Assembly (NCBI RefSeq): GCF_003003175.1
Contig: NZ_PVTY01000005.1
Span: 124,001 to 188,000, forward strand
From: Nesterenkonia sandarakina
Lineage (GTDB): Bacteria; Actinomycetota; Actinomycetes; Actinomycetales; Micrococcaceae
Length of the DNA: 64,000 nt
Direction of reading: 5' to 3'
The notes beneath the pieces are model-generated. The model had not been told where the DNA came from. It was given only the letters and a program-made list of their open reading frames with translations, and ran no database searches. Each line of letters begins with the position of its first letter. Position 1 is the first letter of the stretch. Positions 27,370 to 37,300 of the stretch are shown here, in pieces. Both the position numbers and the translations under genes were made by a program.

Positions 27370-28493
27370 AGCGGGTTGGCTCCGCCTGGCTGCTCGGAGG
27401 CTGCCACCGGGGCCGGCGCGGTGCCGGCGCCGAAGGGTGACCCTCCGAGCGCCTCGCGGCCGTGCTCGCTGAGCCAGTTCGCCAGGTCCGGTCCGGCCGG
27501 GACGATCTGGGTCGGATTGATGTCCTCGTGGACCTCGTAGTAGTGGCGCTTGATCTGGTCGAAGTCCACCGTGTCCCCGAAACCGGGGGTCTGGAACAGG
27601 TCCCGGGCGTAGGCCCAGAGGTTCGGCATCTCGGTGAGCTTGTTCCGGTTGCACTTGAAGTGCCCGTGGTACACCGGGTCGAAGCGGACCAGGGTGGTGA
27701 ACAGCCGCACATCGGCCTCGGTGATGTGCTCCCCCATCAGATAGCGGCTGCCGGCCAGGCGGTCCTCGAGCCAGTCCATGGCGGTGAAGAGCCGGTCATA
27801 GGCATCCTGATAGGCGCCCTGGGAGCCGGCGAAGCCCGCTCGGTAGACCCCGTTGTTGACCTCGGTGAAGATCCGCTTGATCACCGGCAGCATCTCGTCG
27901 AGCTTGTCCTCCGGGAGCAGGTCGGGTGCTCCCTCGCGGTGGTGCTCGCGCCACTGGGTGGACAGGTCGAGGGTCAGCTGCGGGTAGTTGTTGGTGACCA
28001 CTCCGCCGGAGGGGACGTCGACCAGCGCCGGGACGGTGATGCCGCGCGGATAGTCGGGGAAGCGGGCGAAGTAGTTCTGCTGCAGCCGCTCGGTGCCCAG
28101 CACCGGGTCCACCCCGCCCTCATCCAGGTCGAAGGTCCAGGAGCGTGCGTCGTGCGTAGGTCCGGGGGTGCCCAGTGAGATGGCGTCCTCGAGCCCCAGC
28201 AGGCGGCGGATGATGATCGAGCGGTGGGCCCAGGGGCAGGCGCGGGCAGCCACGAGCCGGTAGCGGCCGGGCTCGACCGGCCAGGCCTGTCCGCCCTCGG
28301 TGAGTCCCGCCATGCGCGGGTCTCCGATCGACGATGACTCCTCCTGCGGCGCCGACTGCGCCGCCTGCGGATCGGCGACCACGCGGTCCTCGATGTAGTT
28401 GGTGTCACGGGTGAACTCTCCCCCGGTCACGTAGGCACCCTTGGTGGAATGCTCGGTGCCGGCGGTCTTCTGCGGTTCGCTGTTCTGGGCCAT
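27360..28493 (-). CDS. Glutathionyl-hydroquinone reductase-like protein (ECM4/Xi-class GST)
   Basis: Thioredoxin-fold plus helical GST protein of 377 residues. The catalytic Cys is in AARACPWAHRSIIIRRLLGLE, the Xi-class signature; downstream WREHH, YMGEHITEADVRLF and FDPVYHGHFKCNRN are also family hallmarks. Such enzymes reduce thiol-conjugated hydroquinones. Actinobacteria generally use mycothiol instead of glutathione, so the true thiol partner is uncertain. The first 60 residues are a polar extension. Its ATG is preceded by a leaderless-type TAGGCT box that mirrors that of the divergent MBL gene. Confidence 0.88.
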   Translation of the reverse strand: MAQNSEPQKTAGTEHSTKGAYVTGGEFTRDTNYIEDRVVADPQAAQSAPQEESSSIGDPRMAGLTEGGQAWPVEPGRYRLVAARACPWAHRSIIIRRLLGLEDAISLGTPGPTHDARSWTFDLDEGGVDPVLGTERLQQNYFARFPDYPRGITVPALVDVPSGGVVTNNYPQLTLDLSTQWREHHREGAPDLLPEDKLDEMLPVIKRIFTEVNNGVYRAGFAGSQGAYQDAYDRLFTAMDWLEDRLAGSRYLMGEHITEADVRLFTTLVRFDPVYHGHFKCNRNKLTEMPNLWAYARDLFQTPGFGDTVDFDQIKRHYYEVHEDINPTQIVPAGPDLANWLSEHGREALGGSPFGAGTAPAPVAASEQPGGANPLYR

Positions 28494-28531
28494 GGGCTCA
28501 GCCTACGCGGCCCGATCGGTAGGCTGAGCCC
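28494..28531. promoter_or_regulatory. Mirror-image divergent leaderless promoter (GST-like / MBL)
   Basis: The whole gap between two start codons is an inverted repeat: GGGCTCAGCCTA (28494-28505) and TAGGCTGAGCCC (28520-28531). On each strand TAGGCT is followed by six bases and then ATG (28493 on minus, 28532 on plus). Both mRNAs would be leaderless. Confidence 0.75.
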
Positions 28532-29416
28532 ATGTCTGAGCCCAGCCCGGTGCGGCGGATCACCTGCGAGAACCCTTCCCCGATGACGCTGCAGGGGACG
28601 AACACCTACGTCATCGGCGGGGATCAGGCCTCGGCGGTGGTGATCATCGATCCCGGGCCCGCGGATCACCCCGAGCATCTGGCGCAGGTGCGCGCCGTCG
28701 TCGGCCCGCGCAGGGTGTCGCAGATCCTGGTCACACATCGTCATGCTGACCACACGGGGGCGGCGGCGAGCTTCAGCGAGGCCTTCGCGGCGCCGGTGCG
28801 CGGCCACAGCCCTGCGCAGTGCATCGGAGTCGCGGGTCGGCCGGCGGAGCCGCTGCGCGACCAGGAGAGCATCGAGCTCGGCGGTCTGCGGCTGCGCGTG
28901 CTGCACACCCCCGGGCACACCTCCGACTCCGTCTGCCTCTGGCTGCACGCCGCCGGCGACCACGGCTCCACAGACCAGGGCGTCACAAACCAGGGCGTCA
29001 CAAACCAGGGCGTCACAAACCAGGGCGCGCTCGCGCCGGGCGAGCAGGCCATGTTCACCGGGGACACCATCCTGGGCGAGGGCACCACGATGCTCGATCA
29101 CCCGGACGGGACGCTCACCGACTATCTGGGCAGCCTCCGCAGGCTCGGCGAATATGCCCAGGCCAGGCTGCTCCCCGCCCATGGGCCGGAGCAGCCCAGC
29201 GTGGCCGCGGCCGCCGAGCGCTACCTCACCCACCGGCTGGAGCGTCTGGATCAGGTCCGCTCTCTGCTCATCGCGGCCGAGAGTGACGGAGTCACGCTGG
29301 ACGCGGAGGCGCTGGGCGTACGGATCTACGGCGAGCGCAGCGCACTGCCGGCGGGGATCACCACCAAGATCGCCGCCGCCCAGCTGCAGCACCTTCAGCA
29401 TCTCGGCGAGCGCTGA
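28532..29416 (+). CDS. MBL-fold metallo-hydrolase (LACTB2-like)
   Basis: Metallo-beta-lactamase-fold hydrolase of 294 residues, without signal peptide. Zinc ligands are in THRHADHTGAA (HxHxDH), LHTPGHTSDSVCLW, MFTGDTILGEGTTML and LLPAHGP. The C-terminal helical part resembles the winged-helix end of LACTB2-type proteins, which include RNA and thioester hydrolases; substrate is unknown. An in-frame run of GVTNQ pentads is inserted between the HTPGHTSDS strand and the FTGDT strand (see repeat). Leaderless ATG. Confidence 0.9.
   Translation: MSEPSPVRRITCENPSPMTLQGTNTYVIGGDQASAVVIIDPGPADHPEHLAQVRAVVGPRRVSQILVTHRHADHTGAAASFSEAFAAPVRGHSPAQCIGVAGRPAEPLRDQESIELGGLRLRVLHTPGHTSDSVCLWLHAAGDHGSTDQGVTNQGVTNQGVTNQGALAPGEQAMFTGDTILGEGTTMLDHPDGTLTDYLGSLRRLGEYAQARLLPAHGPEQPSVAAAAERYLTHRLERLDQVRSLLIAAESDGVTLDAEALGVRIYGERSALPAGITTKIAAAQLQHLQHLGER
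28980..29024 (+). repeat. In-frame 15-bp tandem repeat within the MBL-fold gene
   Basis: Three identical 15-base units encode GVTNQ each, preceded by a partly matching unit (DQ) and followed by a partial one (GAL). It lies in a loop between core strands, so copy-number change by slippage should be tolerated. Confidence 0.85.
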
Positions 29417-29418
29417 GC

Positions 29419-29826
29419 CTAGAAGGGCCGGGTGATGTGCTCCGCCTCGGTCCAGCGGACCGACTCCAGCGTGATGCCCTCGGCGTTGAGGTGGTCCAGC
29501 AGCGCCGACGCCGCGGAGTTCAGCCGCTCAAAGGCATCTGCCCCGGCTCCGCCGGTCACCCCTGCGGCGTAAAAGCTCAGCCTCAGCCCGCGCCGACCGC
29601 GCGGATCGTGGAACTCGCCCTTGGCCACCGAGAGCTGACCGTCGGTCACTCCCACCAGCGGCCCCTCCTCGATGTCGGCGCGGAAGGGGTCCATGAACCC
29701 GGTGAGCTCCTCCACCGCGTCGTCCACCGCGATCAGATCCTCGGCGAAGACCTCGGCATGGAGCACAGCCCATTCATCGGCCGCCAGGGGGCGCCGCCCC
29801 CACGCAGCGCGTCTCTTCCAGCGCAA
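29419..29826 (-). CDS. Small protein of unknown function
   Basis: A 135-residue protein with no recognised family. A TTG start (29826) is chosen because AGGAGG lies four bases upstream; the open frame runs on to 30483 but would overlap the SDR gene completely. The N-terminus is basic (RWKRRAAWGRRPL), and the remainder is soluble and mixed acidic: EWAVLHAEVFAEDLIAVDDAVEELTGFMDP and RGRRGLRLSFYAAGVTGG. No signal peptide, membrane helix or Cys cluster is seen. It ends two bases after the convergent MBL gene. Confidence 0.65.
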   Translation of the reverse strand: MRWKRRAAWGRRPLAADEWAVLHAEVFAEDLIAVDDAVEELTGFMDPFRADIEEGPLVGVTDGQLSVAKGEFHDPRGRRGLRLSFYAAGVTGGAGADAFERLNSAASALLDHLNAEGITLESVRWTEAEHITRPF

Positions 29827-29906
29827 TGATCCTCCTGTGGTGTGGTGTGGAGACCCGTCTGGGCACCGCAGGCGCGAAGCTGACCGCGCCGCCCATCTCT
29901 GACCTC

Positions 29907-29920
29907 TAGGATAGCGAGCA
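29907..29920 (+). promoter_or_regulatory. Leaderless promoter of the SDR gene
   Basis: TAGGAT (29907-29912), seven bases, ATG 29920. No Shine-Dalgarno sequence. Confidence 0.6.
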
Positions 29921-30870
29921 TGAGCAACCACACGGCCGTCATCACTGGTTCCACCGCCGGCCTCGGCGCAGCGTTCGCGCGCCAGCTGGCTGCACAGGGC
30001 TACGACCTCGTGCTGGTCGCGCGCGATGGGCAGCGTCTGCGGATGCAGGCCGAGTCCATGGCCTCGCAGTACGGGGTGAAGACCTCCGTCATCGTCGCGG
30101 ATCTGGTGACCGACGACGGCGTCGCCGCGGTCCAGGAGCGGCTGGCCGATCGCACCAATCCGGTGCATCTGCTGGTGAACAACGCCGGACATGGCCTGGC
30201 CACAGACTTCATCGACTCCGACCTCGACGATGAGCGCAAGCTGCTGCGCCTGCACGTGCAGACCACCATGGAGCTCTCCCACACGGCCGCCCGGGCGATG
30301 ACGCGTCGGCGCGGCGGGCGGATCATCAACGTGGCCTCGGTGGCGGGCTACACGCCCACCGGGACCTACTCCGCCGCGAAGTCCTGGGTGATCAACTTCT
30401 CCAAGGGGCTGCACTCGCAGCTGCGTTCCTCCGGGGTGACGGTCACCGCGCTCGTGCCCGGCCTGATCCGCACCGAGTTCCACCAGCGCTCCGGCATCAA
30501 GATCAAGTCCGCGAAGCGCTGGATGTGGCTGGACGCCGACGACGTCGTCCGCCAGGCGCTGACCGCCAACGCCCAGGGGGCCTCGACCTGCGTGCCGGCA
30601 CGCAGCTATCAGATGCTCACCGCCGGACTGCGCTTCATGCCCGACTCGATGGTCCAGTGGGCCGTTGACAAGCGGACCGAATCCCCAGGCCGCGGCGAGA
30701 GCACCGAGGATCAGCCCGAGGGCAGCCCCTCAGCCGGTGCTGAGTACGGCGACGGCACCGCAGAGCCCACCACCGAGGCGATCAACACCGTGGATGCCTA
30801 TAAGTCCGCCAAGGCCAAGATCTCGGCCAGGAGCAGCACGAAGCGGGAGTCCCAGCCCCCGACCGGGTGA
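29920..30870 (+). CDS. SDR-family NAD(P)-dependent oxidoreductase
   Basis: Short-chain dehydrogenase of 316 residues. Motifs are TGSTAGLG (cofactor, residues 8-15), NNAGHG, the Ser in NVASVAGYTP, and the catalytic YSAAK (Tyr and Lys). LVLVARDGQRLRMQAESM suggests NADP binding through Arg. It resembles the DltE/YqjQ-like subgroup. The last 80 residues are an unusual acidic, Pro/Ser-rich tail ending in a short basic segment. Substrate is unknown. No operon partner: the next gene is convergent. Confidence 0.88.
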   Translation: MSNHTAVITGSTAGLGAAFARQLAAQGYDLVLVARDGQRLRMQAESMASQYGVKTSVIVADLVTDDGVAAVQERLADRTNPVHLLVNNAGHGLATDFIDSDLDDERKLLRLHVQTTMELSHTAARAMTRRRGGRIINVASVAGYTPTGTYSAAKSWVINFSKGLHSQLRSSGVTVTALVPGLIRTEFHQRSGIKIKSAKRWMWLDADDVVRQALTANAQGASTCVPARSYQMLTAGLRFMPDSMVQWAVDKRTESPGRGESTEDQPEGSPSAGAEYGDGTAEPTTEAINTVDAYKSAKAKISARSSTKRESQPPTG

Positions 30871-30910
30871 ATGACCGGACCGGCTCACCCGGGCCAGGAG
30901 CTGTGCGAGC

Positions 30911-32611
30911 TCAGCGCGGGCGGCGCGGGGAGCTTGGCCGCGGAGGCGCTTCACCGGGACGACGTGTGGCCGCGGCACCGAAGGTCTCCTCGGCATCCTG
31001 ATCGGCGGAGGCTCCTCGCGCATCAGGGGCCCCTGGTCCTGCATCCCGCCGCGACCGGGCAGCGACCGGATCAGCAGCCCCCGGCACCTCGCCCTTCGGC
31101 AGAGCCACGGTCTGCGTGGCCGCGACATCCTCGGGATACGCGGTGCCGTCGGCGTCGAGCTCCGGTCCGTCCTGGCGCTCCTCCTGGCGTCCGAGCCGCT
31201 CGCGATACGCCTCGGCTCCTGGGCCGGAGAACTCCCGGTTGCGCTGCACCGCGGCGATCGACCCGGTGAACACCGAGGCACCCTCCCCCGCCTGCGTGAC
31301 CGGCTGGGAATCGTCGTCGGGATCGACGACGCCGACCTGCCCGGTGCGCACCGGCGCCGGGGACTTCGCCAGGGCCTCCTCGTTGGTCATCAGCATCCGC
31401 TGGGTGAAGACCGCATACGGGTGCTCGGCGCGCAGGTAGTTCACCAGATCCTCGCGGACCAGGCAGCGCAGATCCCACAGCTCTCCGGAGTTCCGGGCGG
31501 AGACCACGACGCGGACCTTGATCATGCCGCCCACGGCGTCGGTGACCTGGAGCGAGTAGTCCCGACCGTCCCAGAGCGAGGCGGAGTCCAGCAGCCGCTT
31601 CAGCCGGGCGCGCAGCGGGTCCATCGGGACGCGCCAGTCGACATCGAGCTCCACGGTGCCCAGGATCTCGGTGCCCACCCGGGTCCAGTTCTCGAAGGGG
31701 GTGGCCACGAAGTAGCTGGAGGGGTAGATGAAGCGACGCTCGTCCCAGGACTTGATGACCACCGCGGTGAGCGTGATGTCCTCCACCGTGCCGAAGTCGC
31801 CTTCGACCACCACGACGTCTCCGGCGCGGATCGAGTCCGTGAAGGCCAGCTGGATCCCGGCGAACACGTTGGTCAGCACCGACTGCATCGCCAGGCCCAC
31901 GACCACGGAGGCCACGCCGGCCGAGGCCAGCAGCCCGGCGCCGAGCGCGCGGACCTGCGGGATCATCAGCATGATCGCGGCCACCGCGAGAGTGATGATC
32001 ACAGCGGTGAGAATCCGGCGGATCAGCGACACCTGGGTGGCCAGCCTGCGGCCGCGCCGGTCCTCCACGTCGAGCTCGCCGTCGGCGTATCCGATGTATT
32101 TGGAGTAGATCATCGCCTCGGCGATCCGCACGATCCGCAGCGCCCACCAGGCGATGCCGATCACCACCGCGACCAGCAGCACGAAGGAGACCGGCTGGAA
32201 CCATGCCGCGGCGCTGAGCAGGATGTTCAGCGTGAACCAGGATCCGATCAGCACCAGGGTGACGAACAGCGGGGTCCGCGTCCGGTTCACCGCATGCTTG
32301 ACCCCGTCGTTGTTCCGGAAGATCTGCTTGAGCAGCATCGAGGACATCACCGTGACCACCAGGGCGATCACCACGGCGATGACCAGCCCGGTGATGATGC
32401 CGAAGAACGGCCCCTGCTCGGCGATCAGCGTTTCGAGCCCCTCCGGGACGCTCCCCTCGACGATGTCACCGACCTCCTGCGTGGGCTGCCCGTCACCGGG
32501 GGCGAGATCGGCGGCGTCGTCGGGGTCGGTGACATCGGCGGCACGCGGACTGGCGAAGGCCAGTGAGCTCGGGGAGAAATCCATCCGGGAAAAGACCATG
32601 GCCAGCATCAT
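30911..32611 (-). CDS. MscS-family mechanosensitive ion channel
   Basis: Membrane channel of about 566 residues that opens under hypo-osmotic stress. After a polar extracellular arm, four hydrophobic segments are visible (about residues 70-90, 110-132, 137-160, 190-215), then the pore helix GAGLLASAGVASVVVGLAMQ and the beta-domain start SVLTNVFAGIQLAFTDSIRAGDVVVVEGDFGTVEDI, hallmarks of MscS. The cytosolic end carries a roughly 170-residue disordered extension. No good ribosome site marks the start: ATG 32611 is a choice among 32611, 32608, 32599, 32584 and a GTG at 32755. The role fits with BCCT and Mrp. Confidence 0.88.
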   Translation of the reverse strand: MMLAMVFSRMDFSPSSLAFASPRAADVTDPDDAADLAPGDGQPTQEVGDIVEGSVPEGLETLIAEQGPFFGIITGLVIAVVIALVVTVMSSMLLKQIFRNNDGVKHAVNRTRTPLFVTLVLIGSWFTLNILLSAAAWFQPVSFVLLVAVVIGIAWWALRIVRIAEAMIYSKYIGYADGELDVEDRRGRRLATQVSLIRRILTAVIITLAVAAIMLMIPQVRALGAGLLASAGVASVVVGLAMQSVLTNVFAGIQLAFTDSIRAGDVVVVEGDFGTVEDITLTAVVIKSWDERRFIYPSSYFVATPFENWTRVGTEILGTVELDVDWRVPMDPLRARLKRLLDSASLWDGRDYSLQVTDAVGGMIKVRVVVSARNSGELWDLRCLVREDLVNYLRAEHPYAVFTQRMLMTNEEALAKSPAPVRTGQVGVVDPDDDSQPVTQAGEGASVFTGSIAAVQRNREFSGPGAEAYRERLGRQEERQDGPELDADGTAYPEDVAATQTVALPKGEVPGAADPVAARSRRDAGPGAPDARGASADQDAEETFGAAATRRPGEAPPRPSSPRRPR

Positions 32612-32769
32612 GCCACGCCGTTCTGGACAGGTACTGGACCACCACGAGGCGTCCGGTGTGTGGGCTCTCACGTCACGAAGTGGGCGCGAGGGGTCTGCAA
32701 TGGGGACAATGGAGGAGTGTGCGCCCTCGATCCAGCAGGCGAACACTGATCGCACCCACTAGGAGACCC

Positions 32770-34077
32770 ATGCTCACCCTCAAGGATCTGCGCGGCAGCT
32801 CGATCGACGCCGCCTCCGTGCTTCCCCGCGCCTCCCAGGACATCTCGACCACCATCGAGACGGTGGCCCCGATCCTGGAGAACGTGCGGCTGCATGGTGT
32901 CTCCGCGCTGCTGGACTACTCCGAGAAGTTCGACGGCGTCCGCCCGCCTGCGCTGCGGGTCCCGGCGGAGAAGCTCCGCGAGGCGGCCGAGCAGCTCGAG
33001 CCCGAGGTCCGGGCGGCGCTGGAGGAGCTGATCCTGCGTGCCCGGCAGGTGCACAACGCCCAGCTGCCCGAGTCCTCCGAGGTCTCCCCCGGACCCGACG
33101 CCCGGGTGCTCAACCGCTGGGCACCGATCCGCCGAGTGGGCCTCTACGTGCCCGGCGGCCAGGCGGTCTACCCCTCCTCTGTGGTGATGAACGTGGTCCC
33201 CGCGCAGGTGGCAGGCGTCCGGTCGCTCGCAATCGCCTCCCCGCCCCAGGCTGACTTCGGCGGACTGCCGCACCCGACGATCCTCGGTGCCGCGCACCTG
33301 CTCGGGATCGAGGAGGTCTACGCCGTCGGCGGCGCGCAGGCGGTGGCGATGTTCGCCTACGGGGCCAAGGACGAGAGCGGCCAGCAGGTGTGCCCGCCGG
33401 TCTCGCTGATCACCGGTCCGGGGAACATCTTCGTGGCCACGGCCAAGCGCGCGGTCCAGGGGGTGGTGGGCATCGATTCCGAGGCCGGCCCCACCGAGAT
33501 CATGGTGCTCGCCGATGAGACTGCTCCGGCGGAGCTGATCGCCGCGGATCTGATCTCCCAGGCGGAGCATGATGCGTTGGCCGCCGCGGTGCTGGTCACG
33601 CCGTCCATGTCACTGGCCGAGGCCGTGGGCACCCAGGTCGAGCTGCAGGCACGCAACACCCGGCATGCGGACCGGGTCAAGCAGGCGCTCAGCGGCACCC
33701 AGTCTGCGGTGCTCGTGGTCGACACCATGGAACAGGGCGTGGAGATCGCCAACGCCTACGGTGCGGAGCACCTCGAGGTGATGACCGGGGACGATGATGC
33801 GATCGTGGAGCAGATCCACAACGCCGGCGCGGTCTTCGTCGGCACCCACACCCCGGTGTCCCTGGGCGACTACTGCGCCGGATCCAACCACGTCCTGCCC
33901 ACCGGAGGCGCCTCGGCGTATTCCTCCGGACTCAACGTCTCCAGCTTCCTGCGCTCCCAGCAGGTCATCCGCTACGGGCGTGAGGGGCTGCGCGCGGTGG
34001 CCGGCCACGTCTCAGCGCTGGCGCAGGCCGAGGGCCTGCCCGCTCACGGCGACGCCGTGCAGGCCCGGTTCCGCTGA
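32770..34077 (+). CDS. hisD: Histidinol dehydrogenase
   Basis: Catalyses the last two steps of histidine synthesis (L-histidinol to L-histidine, NAD- and zinc-dependent). The 435-residue protein shows VGLYVPGGQAVYPSSVVMNVVPAQVAGV, YAVGGAQAVAMFAYG, ITGPGNIFVATAKRAVQG, the zinc/catalytic SQAEHDALAAAVLVT and the C-terminal HTPVSLGDYCAGSNHVLPTGG. The ATG at 32770 has AGGAG six bases upstream. No other his gene follows; a long hairpin lies 54 bases downstream, so hisD is probably monocistronic here. Confidence 0.97.
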   Translation: MLTLKDLRGSSIDAASVLPRASQDISTTIETVAPILENVRLHGVSALLDYSEKFDGVRPPALRVPAEKLREAAEQLEPEVRAALEELILRARQVHNAQLPESSEVSPGPDARVLNRWAPIRRVGLYVPGGQAVYPSSVVMNVVPAQVAGVRSLAIASPPQADFGGLPHPTILGAAHLLGIEEVYAVGGAQAVAMFAYGAKDESGQQVCPPVSLITGPGNIFVATAKRAVQGVVGIDSEAGPTEIMVLADETAPAELIAADLISQAEHDALAAAVLVTPSMSLAEAVGTQVELQARNTRHADRVKQALSGTQSAVLVVDTMEQGVEIANAYGAEHLEVMTGDDDAIVEQIHNAGAVFVGTHTPVSLGDYCAGSNHVLPTGGASAYSSGLNVSSFLRSQQVIRYGREGLRAVAGHVSALAQAEGLPAHGDAVQARFR

Positions 34078-34130
34078 GCTGATGCGGCGGGCCCGGGCAG
34101 CCCGCTGAGCTGCACGCGCAGGCCCTGCCG

Positions 34131-34188
34131 ACGACGACGGCGGACGCGACTCTCCCGCGAATGAGAGAGTCGAGCCCGCCGTCGTCGT
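34131..34188. terminator. Long hairpin between convergent hisD and the SH3b/Rpf-like gene
   Basis: Two 24-base arms (34131-34154 and 34165-34188) pair with two mismatches; the core is ACGACGACGGCGG and its complement. No T-run follows on either strand. The rest of 34078-34381 contains a second hairpin (34296-34329) and short repeats but no gene. Confidence 0.55.
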
Positions 34189-34295
34189 GCTGAAACTGCC
34201 GTGGTGGAGTGCCGTGGTGAGGCTGCCGTGCTGAGCAGCGCGCGCCTGGCAGTGTGTGCGCTCCCAGACGGGTGTTGGCGCCTGGCATGGCGGCG

Positions 34296-34329
34296 CAGGG
34301 AGCGGCACCGTGGGTGGCGCCGCTCCCTG
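34296..34329. terminator. Hairpin downstream of the SH3b/Rpf-like gene
   Basis: Perfect 11-base arms CAGGGAGCGGC / GCCGCTCCCTG around a 12-base loop. A smaller stem CTGAGCG-GAA-CGCTCAG (34341-34357) and two tandem copies of GCTCAGAGCTGAGT lie between it and the stop codon at 34382. Confidence 0.5.
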
Positions 34330-34381
34330 AGTCGCCGTCTCTGAGCGGAACGCTCAGAGCTGAGTGCTCAGAGCTGAGTGC

Positions 34382-37300
34382 TCAGGCCTGCGAGATGTAG
34401 CTGGTGTTGACCCATCCGGTGTGGGTGTCCCCGCCGGCGGTGTACTGGACCTTCAGCCATGAGCCCTCACGCTGGAGCTGCTGGAGCTCCGCGCCGCGGG
34501 GGATCTGCACCAGCTTGTCGCTGGAGGTCGCGGCCTTCTCGCGCAGCGGCACGCTGTAGGTCGAGGTCCAGGTCCCTGCGGCGGAGGCCGATGATGCAGT
34601 CTTCGCGCTGGGGTGGACCTTGTAGTACTCGTCCCCGTAGCCGCCCGGGTCACCCTTCAGGCCCAGCTGGGAGGTGCAGTGTGGCCAGGCCTTCCAGCCC
34701 TGCTTCTTCCAGAGCATGTGGGCCCGCTTGATCTGCTCCGCCTTCGTGGCCTGGTGCGGGAAGCCGGAGCCACCCACCTCTTTCCAGGACTCTGGGCTGA
34801 ACTGGATGCCGCCGTAGAAGCCGTTGCCGGTGTTGATCTTCCAGTTTCCACCGGATTCACACTGGGCCAGCTTGTCCCAGGCCGAGCTGTACGGTCCGTT
34901 GGCGCTCTTCTTGTGCATGGCCGAGGTCGACGGCGCCGTGGAGGAGCCGCTGCCGGAGGATCCGGTGTTCGAACCGGTGTTGTTGGAACCGGAGCCCGAG
35001 GTCGCCGGAGCTGAGGTGCTCAGGAACTGCGCAGACATCCAGCCGGTGGCGCCGTTGACCTTGATCTCCTGCCAGCCGTTCGACTTCTTCTCGAGCAGCT
35101 GGACCTTCGTCCCGGTCCGCACGGAGAACATGGGGCTGTTCTCGGTGCTCGGGCCCATGCGGACGTTCACCTGGGCCGTGGCGTAGGCGGTTCCGACAAC
35201 CTTGCTCGTGCTGTTCGTCGAGTTGGCCAGCGTGGGAGTGGAGCTGCTGGAGCCTGTGTTGCTCGAGCTGCTCGCCGGACCGGAGTTGATGTAGGTGGAG
35301 TCGACCCAGACGGTCTTGCCGCTATAGACGAAGCTGACCCAGCTGCCGTTGCGCCCGGTGATCTCGAACTGGCGCAGCGGGTTAAGGTTCAGCACGATCG
35401 GGTGTGACGTGCCTGGTCCTCCGCGAGCATTCAGGTAGATGCCGGGCTTGACGTGATGCGTCCCGGTGGCAGGCTTAGTCGAGCTCGACGTCGACCCGGT
35501 GTTCGCGGAGGAACCCGTGCTGGAACCGGTAGAGGGGGTCGAGCCCGAGGAGCCGGCCGTCACCAGATTCACGTAGTTGGCATGCACCCAGAGGGTGCGG
35601 GAGCCGTCGACGAACCGGAGCCAGGAACCCTGCCGGCCGTTGACCGTGACCGTGGTGCCAGGCGCCAGGGTCTTCGCGATCGAACTGGTGCTGCTGGGAC
35701 CGGTGCGCACATTCAGCGGACCGCCGGGCTGGACCCGGTAGGTGCCGCTTGCTGCGGTGACTCCGGTGTTCGAGGCCGGCGCCGGAGCAGAGGTGGTCGC
35801 CTTCGTCAGGTAGCCCGAGTGGACCCACAGTGTGCGGGAGCCGTCCTGGAAACTGACCCAGTCACCCCTCTTTCCGGTGATCGAGATCCTGGTTCCCGCC
35901 GGAAGCATCTTCGCACTGGAGCTCGTCGCCGAGGCGCCGGTCCGAGCGTGGAGGCTCACGCCGCTCTGGACCTGGAAGGTCCCGCTGGCCGCGATGGTCG
36001 TGGGGGTGTTCGACGTCGAGGACTCTGGTCCACCGGGGATGGTCTCGGAGCCGGAGCCGGACCCCGTGCTGACATTCACCCTGTTGACGTAGTTTGCGTG
36101 CACCCAGAGGTTCCGTGAGCCGTCCACGAAACGGAGCCAGGAGCCCTGCCGCCCGTTGACCGTGACCGTGGTCCCGGCCGCAAGGGTCTTGGCGACCGCG
36201 CTGGTGCTGCTGGGACCGGTGCGCACGTTCAGTCGCCCGCCCGGCTGCACCTGATAGGTGCCGCTGGCCGCGGTGACCCCGGCGTTCGATGCCGGAGACG
36301 GTGCCGGAGTGGTGACCTGGGTGACGTAGTTCGCATGCACCCAGAGCGTGCGGGAGCCGTCGACGAACCGGAGCCAGGAGCCCTGCCGGCCGTTGACCGT
36401 GACCGTGGTCCCGGGAGCAAGGGTCTTCGCGATCGAGCTGGTGCTGCTGGGACCGGTGCGGGCGTTCAGGTTCACGCCGGGCTGGACCCGGTAGCTGCCG
36501 CTGGCCGCAGTGACCCCGGAGCCCGTCGAGGGAGCCGGCGTGGTGACCAGGTTGACGTAGTTCGCATGCACCCAGAGCGTGCTGGATCCATCCCCGAACC
36601 GCAGCCAGGAGCCCTGGCGCCCGTTGACCGTGACCGTGGTCCCGGCCGCAAGGGTCTTGGCGACCGCGCTGGTGCTGCTGGGACCGGTGCGCACATTCAG
36701 TCGCCCACCCGGCTGCACCTGATAGGTGCCGCTGGCCGCGGTGACCCCGGAGCCCGCCGAGGGAGCCGGCGTGGTGACCAGGTTGACGTAGTTCGCATGC
36801 ACCCAGAGCGTGCCGGATCCATCCACGAACCGCAGCCATGAGCCCTGGCGCCCGTTGACCGTGACCGTGGTCCCGGCCGCCAGAGTCTTGGCGACCGAGC
36901 TGGTGCTGCTGGGACCGGTGCGCACATTCAGTCGCCCGCCCGGCTGGACCTGATACGTGCCGCTGGCCGCAGTGACCCCGGAGCCCGCCGAGGGGGCTGG
37001 CGTGGTGACCTGGTTGACGTAGTTCGCATGAACCCAGAGCGTGCCGGATCCATCCACGAAACGCAGCCAGGAGCCCTGCCTGCCGTTGACCGTGACCGTG
37101 GTCCCGGCCGCCAGAGTCTTGGCGACCGAGCTGGTGCTGCTGGGACCGGTGCGCACGTTCAGTCGCCCGCCCGGCTGCACCTGATAGGTGCCGCTGGCCG
37201 CAGTGACCCCGGAACCCGTCGAAGGCGTCGGCGTGGTGACGAGGTTGACGTAGTTCGCATGCACCCAAAGGGTGGCTGAACCATCCACGAACCGCAGCCA

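Noticed and set aside
29827-30483. N-terminal extension of the small minus-strand protein ending at 29419
   Set aside because: It would lie completely over the SDR gene; a TTG with AGGAGG at 29826 gives a sound start.
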